Assembly (NCBI RefSeq): GCF_051014685.1
Contig: NW_027478717.1
Coordinates: 434,001-498,000, forward strand
Origin: Ptiloglossa arizonensis
Lineage: Eukaryota > Arthropoda > Insecta > Hymenoptera > Colletidae
Length of the DNA stretch: 64,000 nucleotides
Reading direction: 5' to 3'
Numbering within the stretch: position 1 is the first letter of the stretch; the number at the start of each line of letters is the position of its first letter. A program made the position numbers and the translations under genes. Under the pieces are notes generated by a model. The model was not told the origin of the DNA. It did no database searches and saw nothing but the letters and a program-made list of their open reading frames with translations. This document shows, piece by piece, positions 51,401 through 63,830 of the stretch.

Positions 51401-54400
51401 TACACATACCGTTGTAATCGGGCGAGTTTCTACTTTCAGATGCAACAGGAATTTTTGGGTTAGTTCAATCCGTTCGCGAGAAATGGGAGTTTGAAGCTAA
51501 GAAATGTTTAAGAAGACAACAAATTTTTCGCACTTCTGCTGCTCCAAACGCTTAACCAGAATGGCCTAGGGAAAAAATACACATACCGTTGTAATCGGGC
51601 GAGTTTCTACTTTCAGACGCAACAGGAATTTTTGGGTTAGGTCAATCCGTTCGCGAGATATGGGAGTTTGAAGCCAAGAAATGGTTGAGAATGCAAACAA
51701 TTTTTCGCTATTCTGCTGCTCCAAACTCTTAACCAGAATGGGCTAGGGAAAAAATACTCATACCGTTGTAATCGGGCGAGTTTCTACTTTCACACGCAAC
51801 AGGAATTTTTGGGTTAGGTCTATCCGTTCGCGAGATATGGGAGTTTGAAGCCAAGAAATGGTTGAGAAGGCATACAATTTTTGGTAATTCTGCTGATCCA
51901 AACGCTTAACCAGAATGCCCTAGGGAAAAAATATACATACCGCTGTAGTCGGGCGAGTTTATACTTTCAGATGCAATAGGAATTTTTGGGTTAGGTCAAT
52001 CCGTTCGCGAGATATGGGAGTTTGAAGCTAAGAAATGGTAAAGAAGACAACAAATTGTTCGCACTACTGCTGCTGCAAACGCTTAACTAGAATGGCCTAG
52101 GGAAAAAATACACATTCCGGTGTAATCGGGCGAGTCTCTACTTTCAGACGCATCAGGAACTTTTGGGTTAGGTCAATCCGTTCGCGTGATATGGGAGTTT
52201 GAAGCCAAGAAATGGTTGAGAAGGCAAAAAATTTTTCGGAATTCTGCTGCTCCAAACCCTTAACCAGAATTGCCTAGGGAAAAAATACACATACCGCTGT
52301 AATCGGGCGAGTTTCTACTTTCAGGTGCAACAGGCATTTTTGGGTTAGGTCAATCCGTTCGCGATATATGGGAGTTTGAAGCCAAGAAATCGTTGAGAAG
52401 GCACAAAATTTTTCGCAATTCTGCTGCTCCAAACGCTTAACCAGAATTGCCTAGGGAAAAAATACACATACCGCTGTAATCGGGCGAGTTTCTACTTTCA
52501 GATGCAATAGGAATTTTTGGGTTAGGTCAATCCGTTCGCGAGATATGGGAGTTTGAAGCCAAGAAATGGTTGAGAAGGTAAAACATTTTTTGCAATTCTG
52601 CTGCTCCAAACGCTTAACCAGAATGCCCTAGGGAAAAAATACGCATATCGTTGTAATCGGGCGAGTTTCTACTTTCAGATGCAATAGGAATTTTTGGGTT
52701 ACGTCAATCCGTTCGCGAGATTTGGGAGTTTGAAGCGAAGAAATGGTTGAGAAGACAATAAATTTTTCGCACTTCTGCTGCTCCAATCGCGTAACCAGAA
52801 TGGCCTAAGGGAAAAATACACGTACCGTTGTAATCGGGCGAGTTTCTACATTCAGATGCAATAGGAATTTTTGGGTTACGTCAATCCGTTCGCGAGATTT
52901 GGGAGTTTGAAGCTAAGAAATGGTTGAGAAGACAACAAATTTTTCGCAATTCTGCTGCTCCAAACGCTTAACCAGAATGGCCTAGGGAGAAAATACACAT
53001 ACCGCTGTAATCGGGCGAGTTTCTACTTTCAGATGCAAGAGGAATTTTTGGGTTAGGTCAATCCGTTCGCGAGATATGGGACTTTGGAGCTAAGAAATGG
53101 TTGAGAAGACAACAAATTTTTCGCAATTCTGCTGCTCCAAACGCTTAACCAGAATGGGCTAGGGAAAAAATACACGTACCGTTGTAATCGGGCGAGTTTC
53201 TTCTTTCACACGCAACAGGAATTTTTGGGTTAGGTCAATCCGTCCGCCAGATATGGGAGTTTGAAACCAAGAAATGGTTGAGAAGACAAAAAATTTTTCG
53301 CAATTCTGCTGCTCCAAACGCTTAACCAGAATGGCCTATGGAAAAAATACACATACCGTTGTAATCGGGCGAGTTTCTACTTTCAGATGCTACTGGAATT
53401 TTTGGGTTAGGTCAATCCGTTCGCGAGATATGGGAGTTTGAAGCCAAGAAATGGTTGAGAAGGCAAAACATTTTTCGCAATTCTGCTGCTCCAAACGCTT
53501 AACCAGAATGGCCTATGGAAAAAATACGCATATCGTTATAATCGGGCGAGTTTCTACTTTCAGACGCTGCAGGAATTTTTGGGTTTGGTCAATCCGTTCG
53601 CGAGATATGGGACTTTGAAGCTAAGAAATGGTTGAGAAGACAACAAATTTTTCGCAATTCTGCTGCTCCAAACGCTTAACCAGGATGGGCTAGGGAAAAA
53701 ATACACGTACCGTTGTAATCGGGCGAGTTTCTACTTTCACACGCAACAGGAATTTTTGGGTTAGGTCGATCCGTCCGCGAGATATGGGAGTTTGAAGCCA
53801 AGAAATGGTTGAGGAGACAAAAAATTTTTCGCAATTCTGCTGCTCCAAACGCTTAACCAGAATGGCCTATGGAAAAAATACACATACCGTTGTAATCGGG
53901 CGAGTTTCTACTTTCAGATGCAACAGGAATTTTTGGGTTAGGTCAATCCGTTCGCGAGATATGGGAGTTTGAAGCCAAGAAATGGTTGAGAGGACAAAAA
54001 ATTTTTCGCAATTCTGCTGCTCCAAACGCTTAACCAGAATGGCCTATGGAAAAAATACACATACCGTTGTAATCGGGCGAGTTTCTACTTTCAGATGCAA
54101 CAGGAATTTTTGGGTTAGGTCAATCCGTTCGCGAAATATGGGAGTTTGAATGCAAGAAATGGTTGAGAAGGCAAAAAATTTTTCGCAATTCTGCTGCTCC
54201 AAACCCTTAACCAGAATTGCCTAGGGAAAAAATACACATACCGCTGTAATCGGACGAGTTTATACTTTCAGATGCAATAGGAATATTTGGGTTAGGTCCA
54301 TCTGTTCGCTAGATATGGCAGTTTGAAGCCAAGAAATGGTTGAGAAGGCAAAAAATTTTTCGGAATTCTGCTGCTCGAAACGCTTAACCAGAATGGCCTA

Positions 54401-56930
54401 GGGAAAAAATACAAATACCGTTGTAATCGGCGAGTTTCTACTTTCAGGTGCAACAGGAATTTTTGGGTTAGGTCAATCCGTTCGCGATATATGGGAGTTT
54501 GAAGCCAAGAAATGGTTGAGAAGGCAAAAAATTTTTCGCAATTCTGCTGCTCCAAACGCTTAACCAGAATTGCCTAGGGAAAAAATACACATACCGCTGT
54601 AATCGGGCGAGTTTCTACTTTCAGATGCAATAGGAATTTTTGGGTTAGGTCAATCCGTTCGCGAGATATGGGAGTTTGAAGCCAAGAAATGGTTGAGAAG
54701 GTAAAACATTTTTTGCAATTCTGCTGCTCCAAACGCTTAACCAGAATGCCCTAGGGAAAAAATACGCATATCGTTGTAATCGGGCGAGTTTCTACTTTCA
54801 GATGCAATAGGAATTTTTGGGTTACGTCAATCCGTTCGCGAGATTTGGGAGTTTGAAGCGAAGAAATGGTTGAGCAGACAATAAATTTTTCGCACTTCTG
54901 CTGCTCCAATCGCGTAACCAGAATGGCCTAAGGGAAAAATACACGTACCGTTGTAATCGGGCGAGTTTCTACATTCAGATGCAATAGGAATTTTTGGGTT
55001 ACGTCAATCCGTTCGCGAGATTTGGGAGTTTGAAGCTAAGAAATGGTTGAGAAGACAACAAATTTTTCGCAATTCTGCTGCTCCAAACGCTTAACCAGAA
55101 TGGCCTAGGGAGAAAATACACATACCGCTGTAATCGGGCGAGTTTCTACTTTCAGATGCAATAGGAATTTTTGGGTTAGGTCAATCCGTTCGCGAGATAT
55201 GGGACTTTGGAGCTAAGAAATGGTTGAGAAGACAACAAATTTTTCGCAATTCTGCTGCTCCAAACGCTTAACCAGAATGGGCTAGGGAAAAAATACACGT
55301 ACCGTTGTAATCGGGCGAGTTTCTTCTTTCACACGCAACAGGAATTTTTGGGTTAGGTCAATCCGTCCGCCAGATATGGGAGTACGAAACCAAGAAATGG
55401 TTGAGAAGACAAAAAATTTTTCGCAATTCTGCTGCTCCAAACGCTTAACCAGAATGGCCTATGGAAAAAATACACATACCGTTGTAATCGGGCGAGTTTC
55501 TACTTTCAGATGCTACTGGAATTTTTGGGTTAGGTCAATCCGTTCGCGAGATATGGGAGTTTGAAGCCAAGAAATGGTTGAGAAGGCAAAACATTTTTCG
55601 CAATTCTGCTGCTCCAAACGCTTAACCAGAATGGCCTATGGAAAAAATACGCATATCGTTATAATCGGGCGAGTTTCTACTTTCAGACGCTGCAGGAATT
55701 TTTGGGTTTGGTCAATCCGTTCGCGAGATATGGGACTTTGAAGCTAAGAAATGGTTGAGAAGACAACAAATTTTTCGCAATTCTGCTGCTCCAAACGCTT
55801 AACCAGAATGGGCTAGGGAAAAAATACACGTACCGTTGTAATCGGGCGAGTTTCTACTTTCACACGCAACAGGAATTTTTGGGTTAGGTCGATCCGTCCG
55901 CGAGATATGGGAGTTTGAAGCCAAGAAATGGTTGAGGAGACAAAAAATTTTTCGCAATTCTGCTGCTCCAAACGCTTAACCAGAATGGCCTATGGAAAAA
56001 ATACACATACCGTTGTAATCGGGCGAGTTTCTACTTTCAGATGCAACAGGAATTTTTGGGTTAGGTCAATCCGTTCGCGAGATATGGGAGTTTGAAGCCA
56101 AGAAATGGTTGAGAGGACAAAAAATTTTTCGCAATTCTGCTGCTCCAAACGCTTAACCAGAATGGCCTATGGAAAAAATACACATACCGTTGTAATCGGG
56201 CGAGTTTCTACATTCAGATGCAACAGGAATTTTTGGGTTAGGTCAATCCGTTCGCGAAATATGGGAGTTTGAATGCAAGAAATGGTTGAGAAGGCAAAAA
56301 ATTTATCGCAATTCTGCTGCTCCAAACGCTTAACCAGAATTGCCTAGGGAAAAAATACACATACCGCTGTAATCGGACGAGTTTATACTTTCAGATGCAA
56401 CAGGAATATTTGGGTTAGGTCCATCTGTTCGCTAGATATGGCAGTTTGAAGCCAAGAAATGGTTGAGAAGGCAAAAAATTTTTCGGAATTCTGCTGCTCG
56501 AAACGCTTAACCAGAATGGCCTAGGGAAAAAATACAAATACCGTTGTAATCGGCGAGTTTCTACTTTCAGGTGCAACAGGAATTTTTGGGTTAGGTCAAT
56601 CCGTTCGCGATATATGGGAGTTTGAAGCCAAGAAATGCTTGAGAAGGCAAAAAATTTTTCGCAATTCTGCTGCTCCAAACGCTTAACCAGAATTGCCTAG
56701 GGAAAAAATACACATACCGCTGTAATCGGGCGAGTTTCTACTTTCAGATGCAATAGGAATTTTTGGGTTAGGTCAATCCGTTCGCGAGATATGGGAGTTT
56801 GAAGCCAAGAAATGGTTGAGAAGGTAAAACATTTTTTGCAATTCTGCAGCTCCAAACGCTTAACCAGAATGCCCTAGGGAAAAAATACGCATATCGTTGT
56901 AATCGGGCGAGTTTCTGCTTTCAGATGCAA
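45421..56930. repeat. Superunit 3 core (about 11.5 kb)
   Basis: It starts with the marker AGACGCTACTGGAATCTTTG at 45421 and follows superunit 2 at an offset of 13798 bp until about 51083. There one monomer is missing and the offset drops by 177 bp (spacing between equivalent sites is 3893 bp here and 4070 bp in superunit 2). Modules start at 47216 and 51463. At 18177-equivalent bases it carries GA like superunit 1, not AT like superunit 2. It ends at the linker monomer with GAATTC at 56934. Confidence 0.9.
52551..56796. repeat. Two complete copies of the 12-monomer sub-repeat (2 x 2123 bp)
   Basis: The GGTAAAACATTTTTTGC monomer starts at 52551, 54674 and 56797, exactly 2123 bp apart. Copy 1 has GAGAAGACAATAAAT and copy 2 has GAGCAGACAATAAAT. 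Copy 2 also has GAGTACGAAACC near 55380 where others have GAGTTTGAAACC, which creates a 62-codon open frame on the plus strand at 55376-55564 that I consider spurious. A third copy starts at 56797 and turns into linker within about 140 bp. Confidence 0.9.
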
Positions 56931-59900
56931 TAGGAATTCTTGGGTTACGTCAATCCGTCCGCGAGATATGGGAGTTTGAAGACAAGAAATGGTTGAGAAG
57001 GCAAAAAATTTTTCGCAATTCTGCTGCTCCAAACGCTTAACCAGAATGGCCTATGGAAAAAATACATATACCGTTGTAATCGGGCGAGTTTCTACTTTCA
57101 GATGCAACAGGAATTTTTGGGTTAGGTCAATTCGTTCGCGAGATATGGGAGTTTGAAGCCAAGAAATGGTTGAGAAGACAAAAAATTTTCGCAATTCTGC
57201 TGCTCCAAACGCTTAACCAGAATGGCCTATGGAAAAAATACACATACCGTTGTAATCGGGCGAGTTTCTACTTTCAGATGCAACAGGAATTTTTGGGTTA
57301 GGTCAATCCGTTCGCGAGATATGGGAGTTTGAAGCCAAGAAATGGTTGAGAAGGCAAAAAATTTTTCGCAATTCTGCTGCTCCAAACGCTTAACCAGAAT
57401 GGCCTAGGGAAAAAATACATATACCGTTGTAATCGGGCGAGTTTCTACTTTCAGATGCAACAGGAATTTTTGGGTTAGGTCAATTCGTTCGCGAGATATG
57501 GGAGTTTGAAGCCAAGAAATGGTTGAGAAGACAAAAAAATTTTCGCAATTCTGCTGCTCCAAACGCTTAACCAGAATGGCCTATGGAAAAAATACACATA
57601 CCGTTGTAATCGGGCGAGTTTCTACTTTCAGATGCAACAGGAATTTTTGGGTTAGGTCAATCCGTTCGCGAGATATGGGAGTTTGAAGCCAAGAAATGGT
57701 TGAGAAGGCAAAAGATTTTTCGCAATTCTGCTGCTCCAAACGCTTAACCAGAATGGCTTAGGGAAAAAATACGCATATCGTTGTAATCGGGCGAGTTTCT
57801 ACTTTCAGATGCAACAGGAATTTTTGGGTTAGGTCAATCCGTTCGCGAGATATGGGAGTTTGAAGCCAAGAAATGGTTGAGAAGGCAAAAAATTTTTCGC
57901 AATTCTGCTGCTCCAAACGCTTAACCAGAATGGCCTAGGGAAAAAATACACATACCGTTGTAATCGGGCGAGTTTCTACTTTCAGATGCAACAGGAATTT
58001 TTGGGTTAGTTCAATCCGTTCGCGAGATATGGGATTTTGAAGCTAAGAAATGGTTAAGATAGCAACAAATTTTTCGCACTTCTACTGCTCCAAACGCTTA
58101 ACCAGAATGGCCTAGGGAGAAAATACACATACCGTTGTAATCGGGCGAGTTTCTACTTTCAGACGCAACAGGAATTTTTGGGTTAGGTCAATCCGTTCGC
58201 GAGATATGGGAGTTTGAAGCCAAGATATGGTTGAGAAGGCATACAATTTTTGGTAATTCTGCTGATCCAAACGCTTAACCAGAATGCCCTAGGGAAAAAA
58301 TATACATACCGCTGTAGTCGGGCGAGTTTATACTTTCAGATGCAATAGGAATTTTTGGGTTAGGTCCATCCGTTCGCTAGATATGGCAGTTTGAAGCCAA
58401 GAAATGGTTGAGAAGGCAAAAAATTTTTCGCAATTCTGCTGCTCCAAACGCTTAACCAGAATGGCCTAGGGAAAAATACACATACCGTTGTAATCGGGCG
58501 AGTTTCTATTATCAGATGCAATGGGAATTTTTGGGTTAGGTCAATCCGTTCGCGAGATATGGGAGTTTGAAGCTAAGAAATGGTTAAGAAGGCAACAAAT
58601 TTTTCGCACTTCTGCTGCTCCAAACGCTTGACCAGAATGGCCTAGGGAAAAAATACACATACCGTTGTAATCGGGCGTGTTTCTACTTTCAGACGCAACA
58701 GGAATTTTTGGGTTAGGTCAATCCGTTCGCGAGATATGGGAGTTTGAAGACAAGAAATGGTTGAGAAGGAAAAAAATTTTTCGCACTTCTGCTGCTCCAA
58801 TCGCTTAACCAGAATGGCCTAAGGGAAAAATACACATACTGTTGTAATCGGCGAGTTTCTACTTTCAGTTGCAACAGGAGTTTTTGGGTTAGGTCAATCC
58901 GTTCGCGATATATGGGAGTTTGAAGCCAAGAAATGGTTGAGAAGGCAAAAAATTTTTCGCACTTCTGCTGCTCCAATCGCTTAACCAGAATGGCCTAAGG
59001 GAAAAATACACGTACCGTTGTAATCGGGAGAGTTTCTACTTTCAGATGCAATAGGAATTTTTGGGTTAGGTCAATCCGTCCGCGAGATATGGGAGTGTGA
59101 AGCCAAGAAATGGTTTAGAAGGCAAAAAATTTTTCGCAATTCTGCTGCTCCAAACGCTTAACTAGAATGGCCTAGGGTAAAAATACACATACCGTTGTAA
59201 TCGGGCGAGTTTCTACTTTCAGACGCAATAGGAATTTTTGGGTTAGGTCAATCCGTCCGCGAGATATGGGAGTTTGAAGACAAGAAATGGTTGAGAAGCC
59301 AAAAAATTGTTCGCTATTCTGCTGCTTCAAACGCTTGACCAGAATGGCCTAGGGAAAAAATACACATACCGTTGTAATCGGGCGAGTTTCTTCTTTCAGA
59401 TGCAACAGGAAAATTTGGGTTAGGTCAATCCGTTCGCGAGATATGGGAGTTTGAAGCCAAGAAATGGTTGAGAAGGCAAAAAATTATACGCTATTCTGCT
59501 GCTTCAAACTCTTAACCAGAATGGCCTAGGGAAAAAATACACATACGGTTGTAATCGGGCGAGTTTCTTCTTTCAGATGCAACAGGAACTTTTGGGTTAG
59601 GTCAATCCGTTCGCGTGATATGGGAGTTTGAAGCCAAGAAATGGTTTAGAAGGCAAAAAATTTTTCGCAATTCTGCTGCTCCAAACGCTTAACCAGAATG
59701 GCCTAGGGAAAAAATACACATACTGTTGTAATCGGCGAGTTTCTACTTTCAGTTGCAACAGGAATTTTTGGGTTAGGTCAATCCGTTCGCGATATATGGG
59801 AGTTTGAAGCCAAGAAATGGTTGAGAAGGCAAAAAATTTTTCGCAATTCTGCTGCTCCAAACGCTTAACCAGAATGGCCTAGGGAAAAAATACACATACC

Positions 59901-62570
59901 GCTGTAATCGGGCGAGTTTCTACTTTCAGATGCAATAGGAATTTTTGGGTTAGGTCAATCCGTTCGCGAGATATGGGACTTTGGAGCCAAGAAATGGTTG
60001 AGAAGGCAAAAAATTTTTGCAATTCCGCTGCTCCAAACGCTTAACCAGAATGGCCTAGGGAAAAAATACACATACCGTTGTAATCGGGCGAGTTTCTACT
60101 TTCAGATGCAACAGGAATTTTTGGGTTAGGTCAATCCGTTCGCGAGATATGGGAGTTTGAAGACAAGAAATGGTTGAGAAGGCAAAAAATTTTTCGCAAT
60201 TCTGCTGCTCCAAACGCTTAACCAGAATGGCCTAGGGAAAAAATACACATACCGTTGTAATCGAGCGAGTTTCTACTTTCAGATGCAATAGGAATTTTTG
60301 GGTTAGGTCAATCCGTTCGCGAGATATGGGAGTTTGAAGCCAAGAAATGGTTGAGAAGGCAAAAAATTTTTCGCACTTCTGCTGCTCCAAACGCTTAACC
60401 AGAATGGCCTAGGGAAAAAATACGCATATCGTTATAATCGGGCGAGTTTCTACTTTCAGACGCAGCAGGAATTTTTGGGTTTGGTCAAACCGTTCGCGAG
60501 ATATGGGACCTTGAAGCTAAGAAATGGTTGAGAAGACAACAAATTTTTCGCAATTCTGCTGCTCCAAACGCTTAACCAGAATGGGCTAGGGAAAAAATAC
60601 AGTAACCGTTGTAATCGGGCGAGTTTCTACTTTCACACGCAACAGGAATTTTTGGGTTAGGTCAATCCGTCCGCGAGATATGGGAGTTTGAAGCCAAGAA
60701 ATGGTTGAGAAGACAAAAAATTTTTCGCAATTCTGCTGCTCCAAACGCATAACCAGAATGGCCTATGGAAAAAATACACATACCGCTGTAATCGGGCGAG
60801 TTTCTACTTTCAGATGCGACAGGAATTTTTGGGTTAGGTCAATCCGTTCGCGAGATATGGGAGTTTGAAGCCAAGAAATGGTTGAGAAGACAAAAAATTT
60901 TTCGCAATTCTGCTGCTCCAAACGCTTAACCAGAATGGCCTATGGAAAAAATACACATACTGCTGTAATCGGGCGAGTTTCTACTTTCAGATGCAACAGG
61001 AATTTTTGGGTTAGTTCAATCCGTTCGCGAGATATGGGATTTTGAAGCTAAGAAATGGTTAAGAAGGCAACAAATTTTTCGCACTTCTGCTGCTCCAAAC
61101 GCTTAACCAGAATGGCATAGGGAGAAAATACACATACCGTTGTAATCGGGCGAGTTTCTACTTTCAGACGCAACAGGAGTTTTTGGGTTAGGTCAATCCG
61201 TTCGCGAGATATGGGAGTTTGAAGCCAAGATATGGTTGAGAAGGCATACAATTTTTGGTAATTCTGCTGATCCAAACGCTTAACCAGAATGCGCTAGGGA
61301 AAAATATACATACCGCTGTAGTCGGGCGAGTTTATACTTTCAGATGCAATAGGAATTTTTGGGTTAGGTCCATCCGTTCGCTAGATATGGCAGTTTGAAG
61401 CCAAGAAATGGTTGAGAAGGCAAAAAATTTATCGCAATTCTGCTGCTCCAAACGCTTAACCAGAATGGCCTAGGGAAAAAATACACATACCGTTGTAATC
61501 GGGCGAGTTTCTATTATCAGATGCAATAGGAATTTTTGGGTTAGGTCAATCCGTTCGCGAGATATGGGAGTTTGAAGCTAAGAAATGGTTGAGAAGACAA
61601 CAAATTTTTCGCAATTCTGCTGCTCCAAACGCTTAACCAGAATGGCCTAGGGAAAAAATACACATACCGCTGTAATCGGGCGAGTTTCTACTTTCAGACG
61701 CAACAGGAATTTTTGGGTTAGGTCAATCCGTTCGCGAGATATGTGAGTTTGAAGCTAAGAAATGGTTAAGAAGGCAACAAATTTTTCGCACTTCTGCTGC
61801 TCCAAACGCTTGACCAGAATGGCCTAGGGAAAAAATACACATACCGTTGTAATCGGGCGTGTTTCTACTTTCAGACGCAACAGGAATTTTTGGGTTAGGT
61901 CAATCCGTTCGCGAGATATGGGAGTTTGAAGACAAGAAATGGTTGAGAAGGAAAAAAATTTTTCGCACTTCTGCTGCTCCAATCGCTTAACCAGAATGGC
62001 CTAAGGGAAAAATACACATACTGTTGTAATCGGCGAGTTTCTACTTTCAGTTGCAACAGGAATTTTTGGGTTAGGTCAATCCGTTCGCGATATATGGGAG
62101 TTTGAAGCCAAGAAATGGTTGAGAAGGCAAAAAATTTTTCGCACTTCTGCTGCTCCAATCGCTTAACCAGAATGGCCTAAGGGAAAAATACACGTACCGT
62201 TGTAATCGGGCGAGTTTCTACTTTCAGATGCAATAGGAATTTTTGGGTTAGGTCAATCCGTCCGCGAGATATGGGAGTTTGAAGCCAAGAAATGGTTTAG
62301 AAGGCAAAAAATTTTTCGCAATTCTGCTGCTCCAAACGCTTAACTAGAATGGCCTAGGGTAAAAATACACATACCGTTGTAATCGGGCGAGTTTCTACTT
62401 TCAGACGCAATAGGAATATTTGGGTTAGGTCAATCCGTCCGCGAGATATGGGAGTTTGAAGAAAAGAAATGGTTGAGAAGCCAAAAAATTGTTCGCTATT
62501 CTGCTGCTTCAAACGCTTGACCAGAACGGCCTAGGGAAAAAATACACATACCGTTGTAATCGGGCGAGTT
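56931..62570. repeat. Second long linker copy, rearranged
   Basis: From 56931 it follows the linker of superunit 2 at an offset of 15744 bp. From about 58100 to 60080 it follows 42000-43980 at 16097 bp, so two extra monomers were gained in between. It then carries GAGTTTGAAGACAAG and AATCGAGCGAGTTTC monomers like those near 15750 and 44950. From about 61700 to 62560 the 42420-43290 stretch is used a second time (offset 19279). Private changes include ACAGTAACCG near 60600 and GACTGGCC near 62701. No unique DNA is inserted. Confidence 0.85.
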
Positions 62571-63830
62571 TCTTCTTTCACACGCAACAGGAATTTTTGG
62601 GTTAGGTCAATCCGTTCGCGAGATATGGGAGTTTGAAACCAAGAAATGGTTGAGAAGACAAAAAATTTTTCGCAATTCGGCTGCTCCAAACGCTTAACCA
62701 GACTGGCCTATGGAAAAAATACACATACCGTTGTAATCGGGCGAGTTTCTACTTTCACACGCAACAGGAATTTTTGGGTTAGGTCGATCCGTCCGCGAGA
62801 TATGGGAGTTTGAAGCCAAGAAATGGTTGAGGAGACAAAAAATTTTTCGCAATTCTGCTGCTCCAAACGCTTAACCAGAATGGCCTATGGAAAAAATACA
62901 CATACCGTTGTAATCGGGCGAGTTTCTACTTTCAGATGCAACAGGAATTTTTGGGTTAGGTCAATCCGTTCGCGAGATATGGGAGTTTGAAGCCAAGAAA
63001 TGGTTGAGAGGACAAAAAATTTTTCGCAATTCTGCTGCTCCAAACGCTTAACCAGAATGGCCTATGGAAAAAATACACATACCGTTGTAATCGGGCGAGT
63101 TTCTACATTCAGATGCAACAGGAATTTTTGGGTTAGGTCAATCCGTTCGCGAAATATGGGAGTTTGAATGCAAGAAATGGTTGAGAAGGCAAAAAATTTT
63201 TCGCAATTCTGCTGCTCCAAACCCTTAACCAGAATTGCCTAGGGAAAAAATACACATACCGCTGTAATCGGACGAGTTTATACTTTCAGATGCAATAGGA
63301 ATATTTGGGTTAGGTCCATCTGTTCGCTAGATATGGCAGTTTGAAGCCAAGAAATGGTTGAGAAGGCAAAAAATTTTTTGGAATTCTGCTGCTCGAAACG
63401 CTTAACCAGAATGGCCTAGGGAAAAAATACAAATACCGTTGTAATCGGCGAGTTTCTACTTTCAGGTGCAACAGGAATTTTTGGGTTAGGTCAATCCGTT
63501 CGCGATATATGGGAGTTTGAAGCCAAGAAATGGTTGAGAAGGCAAAAAATTTTTCGCAATTCTGCTGCTCCAAACGCTTAACCAGAATTGCCTAGGGAAA
63601 AAATACACATACCGCTGTAATCGGGCGAGTTTCTACTTTCAGATGCAATAGGAATTTTTGGGTTAGGTCAATCCGTTCGCGAGATATGGGAGTTTGAAGC
63701 CAAGAAATGGTTGAGAAGGTAAAACATTTTTTGCAATTCTGCTGCTCCAAACGCTTAACCAGAATGCCCTAGGGAAAAAATACGCATATCGTTGTAATCG
63801 GGCGAGTTTCTACTTTCAGATGCAATAGGA
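62571..63830. repeat. Short core fragment between linkers
   Basis: A CTTCTTTCACACGCAACAGG monomer begins a run of core types: GGTCGATCCGTCCGCG with GTTGAGGAGAC, GTTGAGAGGACAAAA, CTACATTCAGATGCAACAGG, TTTGAATGCAAG, the GTCCATCTG monomer, the 176-bp monomer and GGTAAAACATTTTTTGC. This is the order seen at about 40100-41170. Only about seven monomers of core lie here between two linkers, so cores vary from about 1.3 to 14 kb. Confidence 0.83.

Noticed and set aside
60595..60612. ACAGTAACCG as a possible insertion or target site
   Set aside because: It is a small local base change from ACACGTACCG with no length change and no flanking duplication, so ordinary mutation or a sequencing error explains it.
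9353..63573. Recurrent 87-codon open frames on the minus strand (for example 9353-9616, 25806-26069, 54292-54555)
   Set aside because: They arise where the 1-bp deletion AATCGGCGAG shifts from one monomer frame to another. The start and stop lie in repeat sequence, and the copies follow HOR duplication. Nothing supports translation.
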